Notes: generated from the letters alone by a model not told the origin. 64,000 nucleotides of DNA from Candidatus Woesearchaeota archaeon (GCA_020637495.1 JACJVV010000001.1:434001-498000), one strand, 5' to 3'. Numbered from the stretch's first letter, positions 8,753-18,278 are shown. A program made the numbers and translations.

Positions 8753-11659
8753 ATGGTGAGTAGAAGGTCAAAGAAGACCAAGGTGGATGATAAGTTCTTG
8801 ATTACTATTGTAGCTATAGTTGCATGTGTTGCTATTGTAGCCATAGTAGCTTTAGTATTGAATAATGGATGCGGTATCCCTAAAGGCATTCCCGCAGGAG
8901 ACATATTGGGACAGGCTACAAGTTCAAGTTCTAGCGGAGGCAGTGGTGCAGGTTTACCAAGTTCTCCTATATGGGTAAGCACTTACATGGATGTTCTTGA
9001 TAATAATCCCTCAGGTTACCATATTATGATTGATGATAATGCTTCATCTTCTGTTCTTGAAGCTGTTGCTGAATTTGCAGGAAGATTTGGAATAACTAAG
9101 ACTTCATTGGATGATGAGTATATCAATTTTGATTGGGGTAAGATGATAATAATAGGCACTGTTGATCACTCTGTACTTAATGAGACTATACAGCCAGGGC
9201 TTGCAGTCGTTGAAATTGTTGATTATGGCTTGAACATAAATGGTGGTTCAGAAAAAGATGTGATAATTGCATTGAATAAGTTAGTCAATTATGAAAATTA
9301 TTATGGATTTAGGAGCAGCCTTGCTGCAGTAACCCCTAATGATATCTACAGAGCAGAATGCAATGATTCAGATGGTTCTGATATTTATACTCCTGGTGCA
9401 GTCAATGGTGTAGGCTACGGACAATGGATTGTCGCATTTGATGAATGTTTAGGCGATGCAGTTGTTGAATACAGCTGTTTATCAGGTGGCTATGACAGAG
9501 TACAGAAGACAAAGTATGATTGCAAGTTTGGATGTCTTGATGGTGCATGTTTGCCTGTTTCTACTTGCGGTGATGGTATTGTAGACGAAGAGACTGAGCA
9601 ATGCGATGATGGCAATAATGCAAATGGTGATGGTTGTTCAGAGAGATGTGGTATTGAGATTGCAGTTTGTGGTAATGGTATTATAGAATATAATGAGACA
9701 TGTGATGATGGCAATACACATAGTGGAGATGGATGCAGTTGGGATTGCCAGATAGAAGAGGTTCCAGTTTATCAGATTGAGCAAGTATTAAGAGGTCCTG
9801 CAACATATGATGAAGCTTATAGATATTGTAAATATGCGAGCATGAGACTACCTACTTGGAATGAATTACTTATATATAATTTGAACAGTCAGCTCTTAAC
9901 AAAAGCAGGATCTGAGAATAGAGTATGGACTTCAACTGAATGTACATCCGGTCAACCTTATGGTGAGATTCATCATTCAGGTTCATATAAAGGAATCAAT
10001 AATTGGGATTCTGGAGATAGTAATCCTGAGAATAATTGCGCTAATAATGGTAATCTGTTTTATTATCAATGCATGACTGATGTATCCATAATGCCTTTCT
10101 GCGGTGATGGTATTGTAGACGAAGAGACTGAGCAATGCGATGATGGCAATAATGCAAATGGTGATGGTTGTTCAGAGAGATGTGGTATTGAGATTGCAGT
10201 TTGTGGTAATGGTATTATAGAATATAATGAGCAATGCGATGATGGCAATAATGCAAATGGTGATGGTTGTTCAGAGAGATGTGGTATTGAGATTGCAGTT
10301 TGTGGTAATGGTATTATAGAATATAATGAGACATGTGATGATGGCAATACACATAGTGGAGATGGATGCAGTTGGGATTGCCAGATAGAAGAGGTTCCAG
10401 TTTATCAGATTGAGCAAGTATTAAGAGGTCCTGCAACATATGATGAAGCTTATAGATATTGTAAATATGCGAGCATGAGACTACCTACTTGGAATGAATT
10501 ACTTATATATAATTTGAACAGTCAGCTCTTAACAAAAGCAGGATCTGAGAATAGAGTATGGACTTCAACTGAATGTACATCCGGTCAACCTTATGGTGAG
10601 ATTCATCATTCAGGTTCATATAAAGGAATCAATAATTGGGATTCTGGTGACAGTAATCCTGAGAATAATTGTGCTAATAATGGTAATCTGTTTTATTATC
10701 AATGTGTTAATGATGATGTGTCAATAATGCCTTTTTGCGGTGATGGTATTGTAGACGAAGAAACAGAGCAATGTGATGATGGCAATAATAGAAATGGAGA
10801 TGGATGTTCAGAGAGATGTGGTATTGAGATTAAAATGTCATGTGATGATTTGTTGAATCAAGGTGGAGCTATTGGATATCAAATATCTAGTTGCATTAAT
10901 GATGATCAAGTCCATATGATGTTCAATCCTTTTAATGGTGAACTTCTTGAATGTGATATAGGAGATGGTATTCAAGATAAGTATGGTTGGGAAGAAAGGT
11001 ACTGTGTGGCTGAATATAACTGTATTGATTCAGATGGTGACCTAAGCTTAGAAGATTCAAAGTATGTAAAAGGTTATGTAGAAGATGATGGACTGATACG
11101 AAATGATACCTGTGATTGGGGATTAGGATCCAATCCTTTTGAAGGTTATGACATGGTTATTGAATATAGTTGTAGTTCTGGAAAAATATCTCATACTTCA
11201 TTCAATTGTCCTTATGGTTGTGTTGATGGTGCTTGTCTTTCAAAATCAATACAATCATCTATATATGATGCAATGGAGATACCTTACTCATACAATGTTG
11301 TTATTGGTAAGGATGCTGCAACGATTGATAACATTGCAGCTGTAGATTTAAGTGGTTTCACAAGGATAAGCGATACTGTATTGGATACTGAGTACGATAG
11401 CTTAAACCATAATATGATAGTTATTGGTGGACCATGTGCAAACAGAATTACTTCTTACTTACTAAATATACCTATGTCAAGACCTGGTTGCTATGAGCAA
11501 TTTGACCTAGTAGATGGCCAGGCAATGATACAAATATTTGATGTTGATGGTTATAATCAAATCTTGATTGCTGGTGCACAAGGCGAAGATACTAGAAGAG
11601 CAGCAAGGTATGTGATTGAGAATCTTGATAAGCTTGATACTGGTTATGTTATAATCTAA
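8753..11659 (+). CDS. S-layer-like surface protein with CGDG...CDDGN cysteine repeats
   Basis: The 968-residue protein has a short basic N-terminus and a membrane helix (about 16-38). An N-terminal domain containing MIIIGTVDHS and a C-terminal domain containing MIVIGGPCANRIT and ILIAGAQGEDTRRAAR are reminiscent of the paired halves of methanogen S-layer proteins. Between them lie repeats of the DUF4215 (Myxococcus cysteine-rich) type, CGDGIVDEETEQCDDGN, and two copies of a region containing EAYRYCKYASMRLPTWNEL, similar in pattern to C-type-lectin/FGE-like folds. The protein is probably exposed on the cell surface. Two long stretches are nearly identical at DNA level, indicating recent duplication (see the repeat entries). 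Confidence 0.8.
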   Translation: MVSRRSKKTKVDDKFLITIVAIVACVAIVAIVALVLNNGCGIPKGIPAGDILGQATSSSSSGGSGAGLPSSPIWVSTYMDVLDNNPSGYHIMIDDNASSSVLEAVAEFAGRFGITKTSLDDEYINFDWGKMIIIGTVDHSVLNETIQPGLAVVEIVDYGLNINGGSEKDVIIALNKLVNYENYYGFRSSLAAVTPNDIYRAECNDSDGSDIYTPGAVNGVGYGQWIVAFDECLGDAVVEYSCLSGGYDRVQKTKYDCKFGCLDGACLPVSTCGDGIVDEETEQCDDGNNANGDGCSERCGIEIAVCGNGIIEYNETCDDGNTHSGDGCSWDCQIEEVPVYQIEQVLRGPATYDEAYRYCKYASMRLPTWNELLIYNLNSQLLTKAGSENRVWTSTECTSGQPYGEIHHSGSYKGINNWDSGDSNPENNCANNGNLFYYQCMTDVSIMPFCGDGIVDEETEQCDDGNNANGDGCSERCGIEIAVCGNGIIEYNEQCDDGNNANGDGCSERCGIEIAVCGNGIIEYNETCDDGNTHSGDGCSWDCQIEEVPVYQIEQVLRGPATYDEAYRYCKYASMRLPTWNELLIYNLNSQLLTKAGSENRVWTSTECTSGQPYGEIHHSGSYKGINNWDSGDSNPENNCANNGNLFYYQCVNDDVSIMPFCGDGIVDEETEQCDDGNNRNGDGCSERCGIEIKMSCDDLLNQGGAIGYQISSCINDDQVHMMFNPFNGELLECDIGDGIQDKYGWEERYCVAEYNCIDSDGDLSLEDSKYVKGYVEDDGLIRNDTCDWGLGSNPFEGYDMVIEYSCSSGKISHTSFNCPYGCVDGACLSKSIQSSIYDAMEIPYSYNVVIGKDAATIDNIAAVDLSGFTRISDTVLDTEYDSLNHNMIVIGGPCANRITSYLLNIPMSRPGCYEQFDLVDGQAMIQIFDVDGYNQILIAGAQGEDTRRAARYVIENLDKLDTGYVII
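9566..9697 (+). repeat. cysteine-repeat block, copy 1
   Basis: This 132-base block encodes a CGDGIVDE...CDDGN unit plus the start of the next unit. It appears identical by eye to 10100-10231. In the second place it is followed by a further 99-base (33-codon) unit before the flanking sequence resumes. Confidence 0.85.
9698..10070 (+). repeat. lectin-like block, copy 1 of a near-identical duplication
   Basis: This stretch matches 10331-10703 at a constant offset of 633 bases. By eye I find only three substitutions in about 373 bases, all near the end of the block. It encodes the region containing EAYRYCKYASMRLPTWNEL. Confidence 0.85.
10100..10330 (+). repeat. cysteine-repeat block, copy 2 with an extra 99-base unit
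   Basis: The first 132 bases repeat 9566-9697. The remaining 99 bases are one more copy of the 33-residue cysteine unit (QCDDGNNANGDGCSERC onward), a tandem expansion by exactly one unit. Confidence 0.8.
10331..10703 (+). repeat. lectin-like block, copy 2
   Basis: Second member of the pair with 9698-10070. After it a third CGDGIVDEETEQCDDGN unit begins at 10736 with more silent changes than the other copies, so it is older or diverging. Confidence 0.85.
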
Positions 11660-12309
11660 ATCCTTCCTGAACGCATGTATTCTTCCATATCTTCTGCTTC
11701 GATATGATGCTTTATAGAAATTTTATTAGTCGCTTTCTTTTTCTGCATCCTTAGATAGATACCATATATTAATCCTACTGCTAATCCTGCAAGATGTGCT
11801 GTGTTAGCTACATTGTTAGGCAAGAATATCCCTAATGTATCTATCACTACGAATGCTATTCCTGCAAGCCATAATGGGACTGGTAAGAAGTTTATGTAGA
11901 TGATCTGTTTAGGGATTAGGATTATACATACTCCAATAATCCCCATAACTGCTCCTGATGCTCCTAATGCTCTTTCTCCTGTGAATGAATATAGTATTCC
12001 AGCTAAAATGCCTGATATAAGGTAAATTGCAAGGAATCTCCTGTTACCTATTCTTGCAATAAGCATTGATCCCATGAAAAACACCCACATCATGTTGAAT
12101 ATTATATGAAATGGATCATTCATAGAATGCAAGAACATTGAAGTCAGGAATCTCCATGGTTCGTTCCATACTACAGAGGAATCAAGTAAGAACATATTAG
12201 TAAAGCCTGGAATTAGCCATTGTAATAGGTAGGCAACAGCATTGATCCCTACAATTATCAGCAGGATATTTTCCAGATTTAACGTAAATCCTTTCTCTCT
12301 GTATTGCAT
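11656..12309 (-). CDS. rhomboid-family intramembrane serine protease
   Basis: The 217-residue multi-pass membrane protein has the rhomboid core. An HxxxN motif sits in FHIIFNMMW (His68/Asn72), the nucleophile in GASGAVMG (Ser118), and the catalytic histidine in NTAHLAG (His172). Rhomboids cleave transmembrane helices; the substrate is unknown. The frame is open back to 12354, but a TATA box at 12331-12340 lies 26 nt before the ATG at 12309, so I use that start. The gene converges on the S-layer-like gene, sharing four bases at the stops, and diverges from the translin gene. Confidence 0.9.
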   Translation of the reverse strand: MQYREKGFTLNLENILLIIVGINAVAYLLQWLIPGFTNMFLLDSSVVWNEPWRFLTSMFLHSMNDPFHIIFNMMWVFFMGSMLIARIGNRRFLAIYLISGILAGILYSFTGERALGASGAVMGIIGVCIILIPKQIIYINFLPVPLWLAGIAFVVIDTLGIFLPNNVANTAHLAGLAVGLIYGIYLRMQKKKATNKISIKHHIEAEDMEEYMRSGRI

Positions 12310-12330
12310 CCTTGATTTGTTGCAATGGTT

Positions 12331-12360
12331 GTTTTTAAAGTTTGTTAAGAACATTTATAA
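12331..12360. promoter_or_regulatory. back-to-back TATA boxes for rhomboid and translin genes
   Basis: A leftward box, CTTTAAAAAC (12331-12340), lies 26 nt from the rhomboid ATG at 12309. A rightward box, ACATTTATAA (12351-12360), lies about 28 nt from the translin ATG at 12384. Only ten bases separate them, so the two genes share one compact divergent promoter and both appear leaderless. Confidence 0.6.
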
Positions 12361-12383
12361 AACTCAGATTGATTGTATGGCAA

Positions 12384-12944
12384 ATGATAAGCAAGAAAAA
12401 ATTTGATGAAATGAAGAAAGAGCTTGAAAAGCTTGATTCAGAAAGAGAGAATACCATTGAACTGTCAAGGAAAATAATCAAGGAGTCAAAGCTTATAATA
12501 TACGCTCTTCAGCGTGATAAAGCCGATGAGGCTTCAAAACATGTCAAGAGCATCAAGGAGATGATGAAGAAGCTTCCTGAAAGCGCTGTTGATACTAATA
12601 TGGCAACGGTTGCCCGGCAAGAATTTGTCGAGGCCATGACATTCTATCATTTTGTCAAGGATGATAAGATAGTCGATAAAGATGAATTGCATGTATGCAG
12701 CTATGATTATCTTCTTGGCATCTGCGATCTTACAGGCGAACTCATGAGAAAAGCTGTCAATTTTGTCATAAAGGATAAGATTGATGGTGCGGAGAAGATA
12801 AGGGACACAGTCGATGACATCTATCATGAGTTCCTCAAACTTAATTTACGGAATGGTGAATTGAGAAAGAAGGCTGATCAGATCAAATGGAATCTTGAGA
12901 AGCTTGAGAACATGATGTATGACCTTAAGATAAAACGTGGTTGA
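12384..12944 (+). CDS. translin-family RNA-binding protein
   Basis: The 186-residue, mostly helical protein matches the translin/TRAX superfamily. The typical region is RQEFVEAMTFYHFVKDDKI followed by YDYLLGICDLTGELMRKAVN. Archaeal translins form octameric shells that bind or degrade RNA, like eukaryotic C3PO. I cannot tell from sequence alone whether the nuclease carboxylates are complete. The start at 12384 is set by the TATA box at 12351-12360; a longer in-frame ATG at 12342 lies upstream of that box. The YlqF-type GTPase follows after 26 bases. Confidence 0.87.
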   Translation: MISKKKFDEMKKELEKLDSERENTIELSRKIIKESKLIIYALQRDKADEASKHVKSIKEMMKKLPESAVDTNMATVARQEFVEAMTFYHFVKDDKIVDKDELHVCSYDYLLGICDLTGELMRKAVNFVIKDKIDGAEKIRDTVDDIYHEFLKLNLRNGELRKKADQIKWNLEKLENMMYDLKIKRG

Positions 12945-12970
12945 TTGAGGTTAATAATCGGTGATATCAT

Positions 12971-13699
12971 ATGCCTAATTTCTGGAAAGTAGTCAATGAA
13001 GTCATAGAAAAATCAGATATACTTCTTCTAGTCCTTGATTCAAGATTGATAGATTATACAAGGAATGCAGAGATAGAGAAGAAGATAGAGCGGCAAGGGA
13101 AGAAGATAATATATGTACTCAATAAATGCGATCTTGTAGAGAAGGATGAGCTTGATTCTGTGAAGGATGAGTTTGATTATTGCGTCTTTATGTCTGCAGT
13201 GAAGCATCTTGGCACAAACATTTTACGCTCAGAGATAATGAAATTAGCAAAAGGGCAGAAGGTCACTGTCGGTGTTCTTGGATATCCTAATGTAGGAAAA
13301 AGCAGTGTCATAAATGCAATATCTGGCGGTGGTGGAAAAGCAGGTACTGGACGAATGCCAGGTTATACTAAAGGCTTGCAGAGGATAAAGGTATCAGAGA
13401 AATTATACATGCTTGACGCTCCAGGAGTATTGCCTTACAAGGAAGATGATGAAGTCAAGCATCTTCTTACAGGTTCAAAGGACCCGCATAAAGCAAAAGA
13501 TCCTGATATGGCTGCAGAATATCTTCTTGAGCAGTTTGCAGACAGGGATTGGTATGGAATAGGCAATGTAGATGAAAATGAATATGTCCTGGAGAAAGTC
13601 GCTCAGAAACTGAATTACTTGAAAAAAGGTGGTGAACCTGACATAAAAAGAGCAGCTGTTAAAGTAATTGTGGACTGGCAAAAAGGCAATATAAAATGA
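12971..13699 (+). CDS. circularly permuted GTPase, YlqF/RbgA type
   Basis: The 242-residue GTPase has permuted motif order: G4 NKCD at 51-54 comes before the P-loop GYPNVGKS at 104-111, and DAPG (G3) is at 149-152. This order defines the YlqF/YawG/Nog2 group that helps late large-subunit ribosome assembly. It matches the concentration of ribosome factors elsewhere in the window (RIO1, the KH protein, ABCE1). The short C-terminal tail lacks an extra RNA-binding domain. A GGTGAT site sits about 5 nt before the ATG. The stop overlaps the start of the next small membrane gene. Confidence 0.92.
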   Translation: MPNFWKVVNEVIEKSDILLLVLDSRLIDYTRNAEIEKKIERQGKKIIYVLNKCDLVEKDELDSVKDEFDYCVFMSAVKHLGTNILRSEIMKLAKGQKVTVGVLGYPNVGKSSVINAISGGGGKAGTGRMPGYTKGLQRIKVSEKLYMLDAPGVLPYKEDDEVKHLLTGSKDPHKAKDPDMAAEYLLEQFADRDWYGIGNVDENEYVLEKVAQKLNYLKKGGEPDIKRAAVKVIVDWQKGNIK

Positions 13700-13947
13700 A
13701 AAAGGAATTCAAACTTCTTATATGGATGAATGTATTGCTCTTCTTGGGAGTCATACCCTATCTAAACATATTGATATTCATACCATCTGCTTTGTATCTA
13801 TCTTTCATGCTGTTAAGACATGCAAATTCCATGGAAAAGCCGAACAAGTTATGGCAGATCATAAGTATTTGGTACATAATGCTATCATGTGTAGTGCTAA
13901 TACTTGCAATTGTCGCTCTTACTCTCGGTATTCTTGGTTATTTCTAG
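13696..13947 (+). CDS. small membrane protein, 83 aa
   Basis: This 83-residue protein has two or three hydrophobic helices separated by short charged turns. The ATG overlaps the stop region of the GTPase gene (ATGA), so it is probably translated by coupling. No family was recognised. A second frame over the same bases lacks membrane character and is taken as a shadow. Confidence 0.65.
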   Translation: MKKEFKLLIWMNVLLFLGVIPYLNILIFIPSALYLSFMLLRHANSMEKPNKLWQIISIWYIMLSCVVLILAIVALTLGILGYF

Positions 13948-13981
13948 AAATCTTTATTAATCCTCAAGATGCCCTTATTCC

Positions 13982-15238
13982 ATGACGGATTATATCATGG
14001 TTATAGGTGCAGTATTGTTCTTCGGGTTGTTCGTATATCTATCATTCATATTATTATTGACCTTGTTGTCTGTCTTTGTAAAGGATAAGCATGAGAAGTT
14101 TGATGGTTCAGTAAGCATACTAATACCTTGCTACAATGAATCAGAAGTGATAGTTGATACCTTGCGTTCAATAAAACAGCAGGGCTATAAAGGAAAACTT
14201 GAAGTGATTGTCATCGACGATGGATCAACAGACGATACACAAAAATCAGTAGAAGAATTCAGCATGAGAGAGAAGTTTGCGGTGAAGATCATCCATGGAA
14301 AGCATCAAGGCAAGTCCAAAGCACTCAATGATGGCGTAAAAGCAGCGAAGAATGATTTCATACTTACAATAGATGCTGATACTATGCTAGAGAAAGGTTC
14401 ATTGCAAAAGCTGATAGCACCTTTCAAAGATGCTAAAGTAGGAGCTACAAATGGCTCTATGGTTGTTGCTAAAGCAGACACATTGATCCGGATATTCCAG
14501 AGGATCGAATACCATTATAATAACCTGATAAGGAAAAGCTTCTCTAAGATCTACAAGAACAGCATATGGTTCTATGGTGCATTTGCTTGCTATAGGAAAA
14601 ATGCCTTGAAGAAAATAGGCTCATTCCACACAGATACGATGACAGAAGACATGGACAGTTCGATGTTGATATGCAAAGAAGGTTATCGTGCAGTCAATGT
14701 TTATAGTGCAATAGCTTCAACAAATGTTCCGACAAGCATCTCAAGGCTGATAAAGCAGAGGATGCGATGGTGGATAGGAGGCATGCAGGTAGTATGGAAA
14801 CATAGGAACCTATTCTCTTCAAAATCTTCTGCTGCTGTAAATTTTTTCTTCATCAATCAGTATTGGTGGTCACTATATGCATTGATGCTTTTCCCAATAC
14901 TGATATATCAGATATTCTACTGGCTTCCTTTCAATTTAGGAAGTGTTGCTGATACTTTTTGGTACCTTTTCAGGTGGTTCACTTTATCAGGACCTATATA
15001 CGTGATCTATAAAATCCCTGAATGGGGAATATCTTTATATGGCATATTTGGTGTCCTTGGAGGACTCATTAGCGCTTTCCTTATAATATGGGCTATAATT
15101 GTGTTCAAGGATAAATTTGACCTGAAAAACATTATTGCTATCTTCTTATATTTCCCATATACGTTAATTTTAAATATGATAATTGTCATAAGCTTGGTTA
15201 GGCTATTGTTTTTAAAGAGAAGCTATTTCATAGAGTGA
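13982..15238 (+). CDS. membrane glycosyltransferase family 2, processive type
   Basis: The 418-residue protein has an N-terminal helix (about 5-30), a GT-A catalytic domain and several C-terminal helices. Visible catalytic elements are CYNESE (50-55), DDGSTDDT (79-86), DAD (131-133), TED (221-223) and QRMRW (259-263), the Q-x-x-R-W mark of hyaluronan/chitin/PgaC-type polymerising enzymes. It may extend or export a surface polysaccharide. A TATA box at 13951-13960 places initiation at the ATG. A related GT2 gene follows after 53 bases. Confidence 0.92.
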   Translation: MTDYIMVIGAVLFFGLFVYLSFILLLTLLSVFVKDKHEKFDGSVSILIPCYNESEVIVDTLRSIKQQGYKGKLEVIVIDDGSTDDTQKSVEEFSMREKFAVKIIHGKHQGKSKALNDGVKAAKNDFILTIDADTMLEKGSLQKLIAPFKDAKVGATNGSMVVAKADTLIRIFQRIEYHYNNLIRKSFSKIYKNSIWFYGAFACYRKNALKKIGSFHTDTMTEDMDSSMLICKEGYRAVNVYSAIASTNVPTSISRLIKQRMRWWIGGMQVVWKHRNLFSSKSSAAVNFFFINQYWWSLYALMLFPILIYQIFYWLPFNLGSVADTFWYLFRWFTLSGPIYVIYKIPEWGISLYGIFGVLGGLISAFLIIWAIIVFKDKFDLKNIIAIFLYFPYTLILNMIIVISLVRLLFLKRSYFIE

Positions 15239-15291
15239 AACAGTTAACCGACTTAAAATATACTTAAAATAGACTAATTACGGGTTAAATA

Positions 15292-16611
15292 ATGCAAATC
15301 ACAAATATATGGGGCGAGTTCCTAAATACATTAGAAGTACAAGCGACATACATCAGGTTAATACTTGATTTCTTGCATATCATATTCGATAATATATTCT
15401 ATTTCTTGCTATATATCTTCATAGGCATTTCAGCAATATATGTGATATTCACAATCATATCCATGATATGGAACCCTAAATACAAGGAGAGAAAGCTGGA
15501 TTTCTCGAAAGCGCCTACTGTGACAATACAGATACCTACTAGGAATGAGATAATAGCATTAAGATGTGCAAGGAAATGCCTTGAATTCGATTATCCTAAA
15601 GATAGGTTCAAGATCATGATAGGAGATGACAGCAATGATGCAGAAGTATCTGCAGAGATTGATGCATTCGCAGCAAAGCATGACCAGATCACAGTAATAA
15701 GAAGGAAAGACAACATAGGTTTCAAACCTGGTAATCTTAATAATATGCTGAAACATACAAAATCAGATATCATTGTGATATTCGATAGTGACTTTGTCCC
15801 TGGAAAAGATTTCCTCAAAAGAATAGTGGCCCCTTTCACTTATGATAAGGACGTTGCTGCTGTACAATCAAGATGGAAATTCCTGAACAGCAGGCAGAAT
15901 TTCATAACAGTGCTTGGAACTACAATACAGAGCGTAGTGCACTACATATTCCTTCCGATAATGGCAACAAGCCACGTCGCTTTCTTGTGCGGTTCAGGAG
16001 AAGCTGTAAGACGTTCAACCCTTGTCAAGCTAGGCGGTTGGAGATCAGGAGCACTGACTGAGGATATTGAATATTCACTACGATTGCACAGGAATACAAA
16101 AAAAGTTGTATATCTAGATAATCTTCCATGCTTGAATGAACTGCCTGATTCATTGAAGGATCTGTATAAGCAGCAGATGAGGTGGGCATACGGTGTAATT
16201 GCAGCATACAAGATGCATTCTGTAGGAGTCATGAGATCATCATACAGCATGATAAAAAAGATATATGCATTCTGCATGGCATTCGGTTATCTTACACCAA
16301 TATTCATACTTTTGCTAGTGGCCTTCGGAGTGCTAAGCTTTGTGACACATCCTCCTGGTCCATTGGATGTAGTGAGGTTTCTCACTGAGACAGGAAGGAA
16401 TATCCTTGTGACTTTTGGATTGATGGTAGCTAGCGTGATAGCTCTTCTCAAGGCGAAGCAGATGAAGATAATATGGAAATCATTACTGTCTTCATTCTCG
16501 ATCGGTTTTGTCATAACATATTTTGTTAATGTAGGCATCTTCAAGGCATTGTTCAACAAGCCGATGCAATGGTTCCTTCTGAAGAAAAGCAAAGATTATC
16601 TAAACGATTGA
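15292..16611 (+). CDS. membrane glycosyltransferase family 2, cellulose-synthase-like
   Basis: The 439-residue protein has an N-terminal membrane helix (about 34-60), a GT2 catalytic domain and C-terminal helices. Key elements are IPTRNE (81-86), GDDSND (111-116), DSD (165-167), TED (256-258) and QQMRW (294-298). It resembles the preceding gene in layout but not closely in sequence, so the pair may make one polymer or two linkages. A TATA box near 15261-15270 lies 27 nt before the ATG, indicating its own promoter. Confidence 0.92.
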   Translation: MQITNIWGEFLNTLEVQATYIRLILDFLHIIFDNIFYFLLYIFIGISAIYVIFTIISMIWNPKYKERKLDFSKAPTVTIQIPTRNEIIALRCARKCLEFDYPKDRFKIMIGDDSNDAEVSAEIDAFAAKHDQITVIRRKDNIGFKPGNLNNMLKHTKSDIIVIFDSDFVPGKDFLKRIVAPFTYDKDVAAVQSRWKFLNSRQNFITVLGTTIQSVVHYIFLPIMATSHVAFLCGSGEAVRRSTLVKLGGWRSGALTEDIEYSLRLHRNTKKVVYLDNLPCLNELPDSLKDLYKQQMRWAYGVIAAYKMHSVGVMRSSYSMIKKIYAFCMAFGYLTPIFILLLVAFGVLSFVTHPPGPLDVVRFLTETGRNILVTFGLMVASVIALLKAKQMKIIWKSLLSSFSIGFVITYFVNVGIFKALFNKPMQWFLLKKSKDYLND

Positions 16612-16627
16612 TAGAGTTGTATCTTCT

Positions 16628-17587
16628 ATGGTATCTTATAAAATTGGGAATCTTAAGTTTGAAGGTAGAGTATTCTTAGCACCTCTTGCAGCTGTAAATG
16701 ATCTTGCATTCAGGGAGATGAGCACTAAATATGGTTCAGCGTTAAATTTCACAGAGATGGTAAATGTAAATGCTGTCGAGAGGATGAACAAGTCAACTTT
16801 GAAGATGGCAGATACTTTCAAAGACGAGAAAGTCTTCATACAGCTGTTCGGCACACGGCTGGATGCAATAAAGAATACTATACGGATCCTTGAAAAAGAA
16901 TATGACGATTGCACTCCTAGCGGTTTTGATTTCAATCTAGGTTGTCCTGTCAAGAAAGTGATGGATCAAGGAGCAGGTTCTGCTCTTCTGAAAAGACCTA
17001 AGAAGATAGGTGAGATAGTGTCTACTATGCGAAGCTCTACAGACTTGCCTATAACAGCCAAGATGAGGTTAGGATTGAGTCCTAATACAGCAGATCATAT
17101 CAAGATAGCAAGGCTGATAGCTGAGAACGGAGCAGATGCAATAGCTGTCCATGCAAGGTATCAAAGCCAAGGATATTCAGGAAAGGCACATTGGGACAAG
17201 ATCAAAGAGATTGTAGAGGCTGTTGACATACCTGTAATTGGTAATGGAGATGTAGTCGATGAGGATTCATGCAAAAATATGTTTGATATTTCAGGATGCG
17301 CATTTGCTATGGTAGGCAGAGGAGTAATGGGGAATCCTTTCCTCTTCACAAGGCTTAATTCTTTCTTGCAGGATGGGAAAAGACTGGAACAGAAGGACAA
17401 GATTGAAATGTTCCTTGAATATCTGCAAATTACTACAAAGTACGACGTGAAATTCTCTTACATAAAGACGCATGCTATGTGGTTCACTAAAGGAATCAAT
17501 GGAGGCGCTTCCATCAGGGAGAAGATAAGCCTTGCTGAGAATGTTTCTGATTTGCTTGCAATATTCAAGAATCATCAAAAATCTTGA
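16628..17587 (+). CDS. tRNA-dihydrouridine synthase
   Basis: The 319-residue FMN-dependent TIM-barrel enzyme reduces uridines in the tRNA D-loop. Diagnostic segments are FDFNLGCPVKKVMDQGAGSA with the catalytic cysteine in GCP, ITAKMRLG, AVHARYQSQGYSGKAHW, VIGNGDV and MVGRGVMGNP. The length is typical. It begins 16 bases after the second GT2 gene, so it may be transcribed with it although the functions look unrelated. Confidence 0.95.
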   Translation: MVSYKIGNLKFEGRVFLAPLAAVNDLAFREMSTKYGSALNFTEMVNVNAVERMNKSTLKMADTFKDEKVFIQLFGTRLDAIKNTIRILEKEYDDCTPSGFDFNLGCPVKKVMDQGAGSALLKRPKKIGEIVSTMRSSTDLPITAKMRLGLSPNTADHIKIARLIAENGADAIAVHARYQSQGYSGKAHWDKIKEIVEAVDIPVIGNGDVVDEDSCKNMFDISGCAFAMVGRGVMGNPFLFTRLNSFLQDGKRLEQKDKIEMFLEYLQITTKYDVKFSYIKTHAMWFTKGINGGASIREKISLAENVSDLLAIFKNHQKS

Positions 17588-17676
17588 ATATCTTGGCACT
17601 TGGTAAAAATTATATCTTTGAAAATTGTTTACTAAGAGTAGAAATCTTTAAAAACCACCCTTGTGCATAATGCATT

Positions 17677-17922
17677 ATGAATTGCGATATCTGCGGCAAA
17701 GAACATCAGTTCCTGGAAGTGATAGGTAAAGATTTTGTCTGCCATTCATGCATACAGAAGCATAATAAGCTGCTTGGTGCAATATTGCGGACACATATGG
17801 ATTCTTTCATACGTGTCATGAAGAAGAAGGAAGTCAAGGATTTTGAGGAATTCAAGAAGCTGACTAAGGAAGACATCAAAGACATAGTCAATATAAGCCA
17901 TGCTTTGAATCTGAAGTATTAA
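17677..17922 (+). CDS. small zinc-binding protein, 81 aa
   Basis: The 81-residue protein has an N-terminal treble-clef-like zinc site, C3-x2-C6 and C22-x2-C25, followed by two charged helices. No wider family was recognised. A TATA box CTTTAAAAAC (17646-17655) lies 26 nt before the ATG, so the gene is a leaderless single unit. It converges with the next zinc-ribbon gene. Confidence 0.7.
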   Translation: MNCDICGKEHQFLEVIGKDFVCHSCIQKHNKLLGAILRTHMDSFIRVMKKKEVKDFEEFKKLTKEDIKDIVNISHALNLKY

Positions 17923-17951
17923 GCTAAATTCTCTTAGGATAGGTTTTATTA

Positions 17952-18278
17952 TCAATTATCGTATATCTTCTTGCCTGCATCTTCGATAAGATTGTCAAGA
18001 TCAGAATTCCAATCCTGTTCAATCAGGTTTGTCCCTCCACAGAATGAGCATTGTTTAGGAAAACCTTCTTTTATTCTAACAATATGCTTGCATTTGTTAC
18101 ATTTGAACCTGAGCTTTCTTCGCTCTTCTCCAGCAGTCTTTTTTGGGACATCTTTAGGTGGAGATCTAATCTTATCTACACAGTCAATGCATAGGAGATT
18201 CTTAGCACTATTGAGATATCTCATCTTATTAGGCGGATATTTCTTGCCACATTTCCTGCATGTAATCAACCTGTCCAT
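17952..18278 (-). CDS. double zinc-ribbon protein, 108 aa
   Basis: The 108-residue protein has two zinc ribbons: C7/C10 with C30/C33, and C60/C63 with C77/C80. A basic linker containing KKTAGEERRKLRFKC separates them. The acidic C-terminus ends in DAGKKIYDN. Such small archaeal zinc-ribbon proteins often bind nucleic acid, but no specific role can be assigned. A TATA-like box at about 18303-18313 precedes the ATG at 18278. Confidence 0.72.
   Translation of the reverse strand: MDRLITCRKCGKKYPPNKMRYLNSAKNLLCIDCVDKIRSPPKDVPKKTAGEERRKLRFKCNKCKHIVRIKEGFPKQCSFCGGTNLIEQDWNSDLDNLIEDAGKKIYDN

Noticed and set aside
13722..13985. Second frame over the 83-residue membrane protein gene
   Set aside because: It lacks coupling or a promoter, has cysteine/histidine-rich random composition and overlaps a better supported gene.
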